A DNA stretch of 5,168 nucleotides, from the NCBI GenBank assembly GCA_903927685.1, contig CAIYOB010001427.1:1-5168 (forward strand). Reading direction: 5' to 3'. Below the pieces are notes generated by a model, which worked only from the letters and a program-made list of their open reading frames with translations, searched no databases and was not told where the DNA came from. The position numbers and the translations under genes were made by a program. This stretch comes from an uncultured Planctomycetaceae bacterium (GTDB lineage: Bacteria > Planctomycetota > Planctomycetia > Pirellulales > Pirellulaceae). Shown here piece by piece: positions 1-5,168 of this stretch. Position 1 is the first letter of the stretch. Each line of letters opens with the position of its first letter.

Positions 1-113
1 AGAATTGGGGTTGGGTGGCTGGGGTCGAGCCACGAGGTACGAGTGGCGAGCCCCCAGTTCTTGCCACTGGGGGCTCGCTGCACTCGACCCCAGGCACCCG
101 ACCCCAGAACTCT
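1..113. repeat. Nested palindromic element with long imperfect inverted arms
   Basis: The left arm (1-29) and the reverse complement of the right arm (83-113) align with 26 of 29 positions identical plus one 2-nt gap; the longest identical block is CTGGGGTCGAG at 19-29 against 83-93. Inside lies a perfect 13-bp inverted repeat, GCGAGCCCCCAGT (46-58) against ACTGGGGGCTCGC (66-78), with a 7-nt loop at 59-65. GAGTG (41-45) can also pair with CACTC (81-85). No protein is encoded and no T-tract follows, so it does not look like a simple terminator. Size, nested symmetry and intergenic position fit a REP/MITE-like dispersed repeat; that class is inference because only one copy is visible. The left end may continue beyond the window. 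It sits 46 bp upstream of gene 1. Confidence 0.7.
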
Positions 114-120
114 TGGCTTT

Positions 121-144
121 GAAAAACCCCGTGGCACGACGGGG
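121..144 (-). terminator. Possible minus-strand intrinsic terminator or leader hairpin
   Basis: CCCCGT (127-132) pairs perfectly with ACGGGG (139-144) around a 6-nt loop. Read on the minus strand the stem is followed directly by five T (complement of A122-126), the layout of a rho-independent terminator. Read on the plus strand it is followed by CAAAA, so it would not stop transcription into gene 1. No minus-strand gene that needs ending is visible to its right. It could stop antisense or read-through transcription entering from gene 1, or simply be a hairpin in the gene 1 leader just before the ribosome binding site. The stem is only 6 bp. Confidence 0.35.
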
Positions 145-159
145 CAAAAGGGGCGAGCG

Positions 160-1410
160 ATGCAATTGTCTGTACGCAGTTGCGTGTGCGTGGCGGCGCT
201 GGTCCTGGCGGCTCCGCTGGCTAGCCGGGCACAGCCCGGCCCGGGTGACGTCTTCCGCGAGTATCTGTGGACCAACCCGGACGGGCGCGCCAGCGGAATG
301 CTGCGAGTGGGCGGCCGGGTCGGCTACGGCGGCGGGCCGATCGCGCTGCCGCACCAATTCGACTTGGCCGGCGCGATCCGCGCGGAACTCGTCATCGAGA
401 AACTGCTGTGCCACGACGGCACGCGCTGCCTGCAAATCTCGATTAACGACCAGGCTTGGCTCGCCGTCCCGGAAGCGCCGGCGATCCCGGAACCGGCCTG
501 GGATTACCAGCATCAAATCTATCCCATCGTGCCCGTGCCGCTCGACCACTTGAAGGCTGATGCGAGCAACCAGTTCCGCATGAAGGTCAGCGACGCGCAT
601 CCGTGGGCTTGGCCGCAGAACTTGATCTACGGCGTGCATGTCCGCATCTACTACGATCCCGCCCGGAAGCCCCATCCCACCGGCCAACTGGTTTCGCCTG
701 CCGCCGCGGCTGCCCTGGAGACGCAGGTCGAGTTGGCCGCGGAAGCCTCCAGCCCAAACGGCCGCATTCGCCAAGTCGACTTCCTGGGCGACTACGAGGA
801 CGTGAACTTGGAAGGCGACGGCGCGTATTCCCAGTGGCACTACCATTACGTCCGCGCGGTCCTGACCGGTCACCTCGGTTCGGTGACTGCCGCGCCCTGG
901 AAGCTGACCTGGGATACGTCCTGGGTGCCGGACCAGCCTCGGCCGCCGCGGCTGGCGGCGCGGATCACCGACGAGACGGGATTGACCAGTTTCACCGCCG
1001 CAGTGGACGGTCTGACCTTGAATCGCGACGGGCGATCGGTCGAGTTGTGCAAACCCTATGAGGTGCCGAAGAAATGGGTCACGCGATCCGGCGAAAAGGC
1101 CGAGCGGTTCCGCATCACCGGGGACTTGAGCCAGGCCGTGGCGGCCCAGCTGGTATGGGTCAGTTGGAGCCCGGGCTACATGGACGGATTGTATCTCAAC
1201 GACCAGCGCGTGTTCGATCGCGAAGGGCCCCGCTACGCGTACTACGTCCACCGTGTCCCGCTGCAGGACCTGAGCGTCCTGCGGCCGGGAGAGAACGTCC
1301 TGAAGACCGGCCTGACCCCGAAACACAACGGCCAGATGGTCCACGGGATGGAAGTCAACTGGCCGGGAATCATGGTCTTGATTCAGTATCTTCCGCGGAG
1401 AAAGACATGA
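160..1410 (+). CDS. Secreted beta-sandwich protein, function unknown (probable carbohydrate-binding partner of gene 2)
   Basis: This is a 416-aa protein I cannot assign to a named family. The ATG at 160 is chosen because it follows a purine-rich AAAAGGGG (146-153) by 6 nt and opens a clean signal peptide: MQLSVR, a hydrophobic stretch (about residues 8-21), and a likely cut at ASRA-QP after residue 24. A GTG at 43 is in frame but lies within the upstream palindrome and would bury the signal. Three beta-rich segments can be drawn. Residues 35-168 look jelly-roll-like, with C84 and C90 a possible disulfide. Residues 185-286 look Ig-like, with the stretch TWDTSWVPDQ and a 'DETGL' turn. Residues 290-412 are a second jelly-roll-like segment with GLYLNDQRVFDR and LRPGENVL. 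No catalytic signature is evident. The stop overlaps the start of gene 2 (ATGA), implying joint expression, so a role in binding or presenting a glycan is inferred. No promoter was recognised upstream. Confidence 0.85.
   Translation: MQLSVRSCVCVAALVLAAPLASRAQPGPGDVFREYLWTNPDGRASGMLRVGGRVGYGGGPIALPHQFDLAGAIRAELVIEKLLCHDGTRCLQISINDQAWLAVPEAPAIPEPAWDYQHQIYPIVPVPLDHLKADASNQFRMKVSDAHPWAWPQNLIYGVHVRIYYDPARKPHPTGQLVSPAAAAALETQVELAAEASSPNGRIRQVDFLGDYEDVNLEGDGAYSQWHYHYVRAVLTGHLGSVTAAPWKLTWDTSWVPDQPRPPRLAARITDETGLTSFTAAVDGLTLNRDGRSVELCKPYEVPKKWVTRSGEKAERFRITGDLSQAVAAQLVWVSWSPGYMDGLYLNDQRVFDREGPRYAYYVHRVPLQDLSVLRPGENVLKTGLTPKHNGQMVHGMEVNWPGIMVLIQYLPRRKT
1397..1400 (+). promoter_or_regulatory. Ribosome binding site of gene 2
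   Basis: GGAG lies 6 nt before the ATG at 1407, inside the last codons of gene 1. This decides the start of gene 2: the reading frame is open 111 codons further upstream to 1074, but that extension overlaps gene 1 and would hide the signal peptide. Confidence 0.7.
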
Positions 1411-3842
1411 CGCTGTCAGCAGGGATTCGCGCTGAGTTGCTGGGGCTGGTTGTGGTCTTCGTGTCTGCCGCTGCGGGCGGGTTGCCGCCGGGCGGCGAGC
1501 GAGTCCGAGCGGCGGACGCGCCGCAGACGTTCGCCCAGATCGCTCGGAAAGTACCGCGGCCGGCGGGGTTTCCCCGTGCTTCGGCCGTGTGCTTTTCCAG
1601 CCGCTTCAAACATCCGGCCAACGCCCAGGATCCGCACGACACGTTCCAAGCCGCCAACGATTTCCATGCGACGGGCTTCTACTGGATCATGGGACCGGAC
1701 AAGGAGTGGTTCCAGGAGATCCGGCGCCGCGGATACCCGTACCAAGGCTGGCTGAGCACGATCCTGCCCGATCGCCTGTTCGGCTCGACTCGCCAGCAAG
1801 GCCGGATCCTGAACGAGCAGGGCGAGCTGGTCACGGGTCCGTGGATGCGCGCCTTTCAAGGCTGGTGGGGCTGTCTGAACAGCCCCGAATACCGCGCGGT
1901 GTATCTCGACTATGTCAAGATGTACCTGGACGCCGGCGCCGAATCGCTGCAGATGGACGACCCGGGCGAGAACGCCACGGCCGTCCAGTGGGGCGGCTGC
2001 TTCTGTCCCCATTGCCGGGCCAAAGCGGCCCGGCTGGGCAAGTCGCCGCCGGAGATCCAGCAGGAGTCGACCGTGGAGTTCTACCGTTGGATGCGGGTCG
2101 AGATGGACGCGTATGCCGGGCGGCACGTGCCGTTTTCGTGCAACAGCCGCCCCGGCGATCGCTACTTTCTGGACGAGGTGTTCGATTTCGGGCTGGCCGA
2201 GTTGGCCGAGGGACGGGCGCGGCCCGCAGCCCTGTACCAGTCGGTCCGCGATGCGGAACGTCGCGGCAAGGCGCAGATGTTCACCTATGTTTCCCGGGAG
2301 ACGTCCCTGACGCGGGCCGTGATCGGGCTGGCGTACGCCTGCGGCAGCCACATCATCGTGCCGTGGGATGTCTACCTGGGGACCGGTCTGCCGCGGTATT
2401 TCGGCCGGCCCGAAGACTATGCCGATTTGTACGGGTTCGCCCGCGCCAATGCGGCTTACCTGGATGGCTACGAAGATGCGGCCTGCCTGATCCCACAGCA
2501 GGCGGACGACCGTTACGAGCAGGCCCCGCTCGCCGTCCGCGGCGGGGCGCCGAATCTGAACCTGTTCGTCCGCGCCGTACCGGGAGACGCCGCGGCGCCG
2601 GTGGTGATCCACTGTGTCAATACCGAGCAGGCTCCGCAGCCGTTTCGGCTAGGCATCCACCCGGCCCGATTCTTTGGCGACCGGCCGGTGACGGTCGACC
2701 TGCTGGTCCCGGCAAGCTACGAACGCGCCGCACACGAACGCGCGGAACAGACGCAGGACTTTGCCCAGCTGTCGGTCAGGAAACGGCTGGCCGCGGGCTA
2801 CGTGACGGAGGTTGATGTGCCGGCCATTTCGCCGTGGGGGCTGATCGTGGTCGCTCCCCAACCGGACGCGCCGACGGGCATCTGGCCGCCCGCGGTCCTG
2901 ACCGATGACGCTGGGGTGTACTCGGCGACGCTCGCCGTAACCCTCGACAGTGCAACCCCGGGCGCCGTCATCCGCTATTCCCTCGACGGGACGGAGCCGA
3001 CTGCGTCGTCCGCGCCGTACGAACGCCCGCTGGAGTTGACCGCGGACACGACGCTCCGGGCGCGCGCCTTCCGGCAGGCTGCGGCGAGCGAAGTGACGAC
3101 CGTCTCGTTCCGCAGAACGTCTGCGGTTCGCGAGCCAACCGCGCCGACCGGAATTGCCGGCCTGTGCCTGTGGCTGCGGGCCGACGACCTGGCGAAGAGC
3201 CATCCGGCTGGCGCCCCGGTCGCACGCTGGCCCGCCCAGGCCGGACCTGCGATGGCCGCCGAGCCGGTCACCCTGGCCGACGGACAAAAGGCCACCGCCC
3301 CGACATTCGAGCCGCATGCGAGCAAGGGCCAACCGGCCGTGCGGTTCCGCAGCGGCAGCGATCTGCTGGTGATCCGCGATTTCGCCAATCAGCATCTGGG
3401 AGGCGCCTTCACCGTGTTCCTGGTGACATGTGCGGAGGATCCGCTGTTCGGCGTGTGCGGCAATGCGTTGAACGGCAACGGCGGCGTGCCCCGGTTGTAC
3501 CTGATGCGGGACGGATTCACGTACCATGCCTCCGGCGTCCAAGTCGGCACGCTGCCCAACGAGCCCGCGATCGCGGCGTATACGCACGACGGCGCCGACG
3601 CGATTGCCGTCTGGCTGAACGGCACGCGCGCGGCCGCCGCATCCGGTCCCGAATATGCCGCGGTAGGACGCTTCGGCGGCGGCCATTTAGCCATTCCGTT
3701 CTGGTGTGGCAACGCGTACCACGGCGGCGCGGTGGCGGAGGTGATTGCTTTCGATCGACAACTGGACGACGCCCAGCGGCAAGGCATTGAACGCTATCTG
3801 GCCCAGAAGTATCGCCTGCGCACTGTCCGGATGTGGCAGTAG
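1407..3842 (+). CDS. Secreted glycosidase-like protein with CHB_HEX_C-type and LamG-like C-terminal domains
   Basis: This is an 811-aa protein. Residues 1-37 form a signal peptide (hydrophobic core about 11-24, possible cut after RAADA). Residues about 50-360 look like a TIM barrel of a putative glycoside hydrolase: GYPYQGWLSTI, then WGCLNSPEYRAVYLDYV leading to LQMDDPGEN (D184, D185, E188), then CFCPHC. C156, C198, C200 and C203 copy the spacing of the GH42 structural zinc site as I recall it. No GH42 Asn-Glu acid/base pair sits just before the CxCxxC; D184/D185, E265 and E268 are the candidate acids. Residues about 365-485 look like a beta-rich linker domain. Residues 495-570 match a chitobiase/beta-hexosaminidase C-terminal (CHB_HEX_C) domain (GAVIRYSLDGTEPT, TTLRARAF). 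Residues 583-805 match a LamG/concanavalin A-like domain (LCLWLRADDL to the final RYLAQKYRL). The start overlaps the gene 1 stop. The substrate is unknown, and activity is inferred rather than shown. Confidence 0.87.
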   Translation: MTLSAGIRAELLGLVVVFVSAAAGGLPPGGERVRAADAPQTFAQIARKVPRPAGFPRASAVCFSSRFKHPANAQDPHDTFQAANDFHATGFYWIMGPDKEWFQEIRRRGYPYQGWLSTILPDRLFGSTRQQGRILNEQGELVTGPWMRAFQGWWGCLNSPEYRAVYLDYVKMYLDAGAESLQMDDPGENATAVQWGGCFCPHCRAKAARLGKSPPEIQQESTVEFYRWMRVEMDAYAGRHVPFSCNSRPGDRYFLDEVFDFGLAELAEGRARPAALYQSVRDAERRGKAQMFTYVSRETSLTRAVIGLAYACGSHIIVPWDVYLGTGLPRYFGRPEDYADLYGFARANAAYLDGYEDAACLIPQQADDRYEQAPLAVRGGAPNLNLFVRAVPGDAAAPVVIHCVNTEQAPQPFRLGIHPARFFGDRPVTVDLLVPASYERAAHERAEQTQDFAQLSVRKRLAAGYVTEVDVPAISPWGLIVVAPQPDAPTGIWPPAVLTDDAGVYSATLAVTLDSATPGAVIRYSLDGTEPTASSAPYERPLELTADTTLRARAFRQAAASEVTTVSFRRTSAVREPTAPTGIAGLCLWLRADDLAKSHPAGAPVARWPAQAGPAMAAEPVTLADGQKATAPTFEPHASKGQPAVRFRSGSDLLVIRDFANQHLGGAFTVFLVTCAEDPLFGVCGNALNGNGGVPRLYLMRDGFTYHASGVQVGTLPNEPAIAAYTHDGADAIAVWLNGTRAAAASGPEYAAVGRFGGGHLAIPFWCGNAYHGGAVAEVIAFDRQLDDAQRQGIERYLAQKYRLRTVRMWQ

Positions 3843-3877
3843 CGGGGCGGCGGCCACGTGTCGGGGCGGCGGCCACG
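3843..3877. repeat. Tandem 16-bp direct repeat after gene 2
   Basis: CGGGGCGGCGGCCACG occurs at 3843-3858 and again, identically, at 3862-3877, a 19-bp period with a 3-nt spacer (TGT). It begins immediately after the TAG stop of gene 2. A perfect 10-bp palindrome, CTGCCGGCAG, follows at 3880-3889. No T-tract follows either, so neither is called a terminator. The repeat could be a local duplication, a regulator site, or slippage in GC-rich DNA. Confidence 0.75.
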
Positions 3878-3890
3878 GGCTGCCGGCAGA

Positions 3891-3923
3891 TGGTTCATCT
3901 GCTATACTATTTCCAGGGAACCA
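3891..3923. promoter_or_regulatory. Inverted repeat bracketing the promoter candidate
   Basis: TGGTTC (3891-3896) and GAACCA (3918-3923) are perfect inverted 6-mers separated by 21 nt and centred on the -10 hexamer. TTCC and GGAA (3911-3914, 3917-3920) form a further small symmetry. The placement would suit an operator for a repressor of gene 3. Short arms make chance a real alternative. Confidence 0.3.
3900..3908 (+). promoter_or_regulatory. Extended -10 promoter candidate for gene 3
   Basis: TGCTATACT is an extended -10 (TGN followed by TATACT at 3903-3908), set in an AT-rich island of otherwise GC-rich DNA. The expected -35 position (about 3880-3885) is CTGCCG, a poor match, which is compatible with an extended -10 promoter. 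Transcription would start near 3915, giving a leader of roughly 95-100 nt before gene 3. Its presence argues that gene 3 is transcribed independently of genes 1 and 2. Confidence 0.5.
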
Positions 3924-3997
3924 AAGCGGGCGACTTGGATCTAAGGTGTTGCCAACAAAGCGTTTCTGAATCCCGAATCCGGTTGCCGTCCCGACCC

Positions 3998-4002
3998 AGA
4001 GG
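3998..4002 (+). promoter_or_regulatory. Ribosome binding site of gene 3
   Basis: AGAGG lies 9 nt before the ATG at 4012. An in-frame TGA at 3967-3969 and the absence of any ATG, GTG or TTG start codon placed better in between fix the gene 3 start at 4012. Confidence 0.65.
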
Positions 4003-4011
4003 TCAATCGAC

Positions 4012-5168
4012 ATGTCCGACGACAGCTTCAATCCGTATCACACATGGCTGGGACTGGATCGTACGATCCAGTCTCCCAACCACTACGAGCTGCTCGGATT
4101 GGACCCCGCCGAGCCGAGTCCGCAGCGCATCGCCGAGGCGGCTAGTCGCGCAATGGCCCGGGTGCGCAGTTGCCGCCCCGGCAACCGGGCAGCCCAGTGG
4201 ACGCAACTGCTGGAACAAATCACCGCGGCCGCGACCTGCTTGGCCGACCCCCGGCGGCGGGCCGAGTACGATCGACAGTTGGGCGGCGGGGCGGCGGCCG
4301 GCCGTAGCTACAGCCGTCCGGCCCCACGCAGCCGAGTTGCCCCGGCCCCGGGCGGAGCGGCCCAGACACTGCCCATGCAGGCTCCGCAGAGCGTCCCGAT
4401 GGCTCGTCCGCAGGGCGTGACGGGTCCCGTCGGCTACGCGGACCCGATGGCGCCGGTCGTGCCCGCGGGACCGGCGGCGACTCCCGGCTATGGACAAGTC
4501 CCCGGTTACGGCGCGCCGCAAGCTCGCCCGGTATCGGGAGCGGCCGGATATGGAGTTCCGCCTGTGGCTCCAGCACCATTGGCTGCGGGCCGGCCCGTCG
4601 CGGCGGCGCCGGTAGGCAGGCCCGTCGCGCCCATTGCCGCGGCCGCTGCACCGCTGGCAGGCAGAAATCGCAGCGCCGCATCCCAAGCCCGCGGTCGCGC
4701 CCAGCACTCGAACCTGAACCTATTGGCCATCTGTGCCGGCGTGGGCATGCTGATGCTGGCCGCCGCCATTGTCGTGGTTGTTCTGACCCGGAAACCCGAG
4801 GGTCGCGGTCGCGCGGACTCGAGCCCGGTGGTCCGCAGCCAGCCGGTTGCCCCCCAGTCCAGGACAAAAACCCAAGCGACGGCCCGTCCGGTGCGGCCGA
4901 CGGTGCCCGTTCGCCGCGAGCCGGACGCGAACTTGCCTGCCACGAGCCTGCCTGCGATGCCCGGCGGAGTGCCGGAGGCCCAACCGTCGCCTGCCGGCGA
5001 ATTGAGCTTGCCTAGCTTCCCTGCCGCGCCGACGGTCGAGCAGTTGGCCGCGCCTGCGTCCCCGACGCCCGCGGCCCAACCTGAATCGCCAAGTCCAGAC
5101 GCAAACCCCGAGACTGCGATGCCGGCCGAGCCGCCGTCGGCAGAGCCCCAGCCGTCCGCGCCGGCGGC
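4012..5168 (+). CDS. J-like domain single-pass membrane protein, Pro/Ala-rich, 3'-truncated by the window
   Basis: The frame is open from the ATG at 4012 to the window edge (385 codons plus 2 nt), so the C-terminus is missing. Residues 7-90 form a divergent DnaJ-like domain: NPYHTWLGLD, then NHYELLGLDP, then a helix ending LADPRRRAEYDRQL. Where a true J-domain has HPD the sequence reads R55-P56-G57, so stimulation of a DnaK ATPase is unlikely. I associate this NPYHxWLG-type domain with planctomycete membrane and signalling proteins. Residues 95-230 are low-complexity Pro/Ala/Gly with GYG repeats (PGYGQVPGYGAPQ). Residues about 235-259 are one transmembrane helix ending in AAIVVVVLTR, with basic residues on both sides. 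Residues 262-385 are again Pro/Ala-rich, probably extracytoplasmic. A domain may follow beyond the window. The separate promoter and different character suggest no functional link to genes 1 and 2. The function is unknown. Confidence 0.85.
   Translation, partial: MSDDSFNPYHTWLGLDRTIQSPNHYELLGLDPAEPSPQRIAEAASRAMARVRSCRPGNRAAQWTQLLEQITAAATCLADPRRRAEYDRQLGGGAAAGRSYSRPAPRSRVAPAPGGAAQTLPMQAPQSVPMARPQGVTGPVGYADPMAPVVPAGPAATPGYGQVPGYGAPQARPVSGAAGYGVPPVAPAPLAAGRPVAAAPVGRPVAPIAAAAAPLAGRNRSAASQARGRAQHSNLNLLAICAGVGMLMLAAAIVVVVLTRKPEGRGRADSSPVVRSQPVAPQSRTKTQATARPVRPTVPVRREPDANLPATSLPAMPGGVPEAQPSPAGELSLPSFPAAPTVEQLAAPASPTPAAQPESPSPDANPETAMPAEPPSAEPQPSAPA

Noticed and set aside
43..159. GTG start for gene 1 at 43
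   Set aside because: It lies within the palindromic element and would add 39 residues in front of a good signal peptide beginning at 160.
1074..1406. Upstream extension of gene 2 to the ATG at 1074
   Set aside because: It overlaps 333 bp of gene 1, encodes Arg/Pro-rich residues and would precede the signal peptide. The ATG at 1407 has a Shine-Dalgarno and an ATGA junction.
1416..2612. 398-aa open frame on the minus strand opposite gene 2
   Set aside because: It is antisense to a gene with clear domains. High GC content keeps complementary frames open; it has no recognisable domain, and a second shadow at 2649-3686 has the same cause.
1589..2815. 408-aa plus-strand frame inside gene 2
   Set aside because: The product is Arg/Pro/Gly-rich with no motif, typical of an out-of-frame reading of GC-rich coding DNA.
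3843..3889. Terminator after gene 2
   Set aside because: The GC-rich repeat and the CTGCCGGCAG palindrome are not followed by a T-tract.
4003..5079. Several minus-strand frames opposite gene 3
   Set aside because: All are Arg/Pro/Gly-rich shadows of a Pro/Ala-rich coding frame that itself has a J-like domain and a transmembrane helix.
1..5168. CRISPR array, tRNA, rRNA, insertion sequence or defence system
   Set aside because: I saw no regularly spaced repeats, no cloverleaf or rRNA-like sequence, and no transposase, nuclease or toxin-like protein in any credible frame.

Overview
The window looks like a piece of a high-GC planctomycete chromosome (Pirellulales/Thermogutta-like is my best guess). 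The reasons are compositional and architectural: secreted proteins that join a TIM-barrel-like domain to a chitobiase-type C-terminal domain and a LamG-like domain, and a downstream membrane protein that opens with the HPD-less J-like domain I associate with Planctomycetota. The taxonomic call is inference, since no rRNA or marker gene is present.

Layout, all genes on the + strand. Positions 1-113 hold a large nested palindrome (outer arms about 30 nt, inner perfect 13-bp stem). A short hairpin follows at 127-144, then the leader of gene 1. Gene 1 (160-1410) encodes a 416-aa exported protein that appears to be all beta-sandwich. Gene 2 (1407-3842) overlaps it by an ATGA junction and encodes an 811-aa exported protein with a glycosidase-like barrel, a CHB_HEX_C-type domain and a LamG-like C-terminus. 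The pair looks like one translationally coupled unit for binding and possibly cleaving a carbohydrate outside the cytoplasm.

The 169-bp gap 3843-4011 contains a tandem 16-bp direct repeat, a 10-bp palindrome, an extended -10 promoter candidate flanked by an inverted repeat, and a Shine-Dalgarno. These precede gene 3 (4012 to beyond the window end), an unrelated J-like, single-pass membrane protein with long Pro/Ala-rich segments. It is probably transcribed separately.

I see no CRISPR array, tRNA, rRNA, transposase or defence gene. The most unusual items are the start-of-window palindromic element, the coupled pair with a GH42-like cysteine cluster but no clear GH42 acid/base residue, and the J-like domain in which HPD reads RPG.
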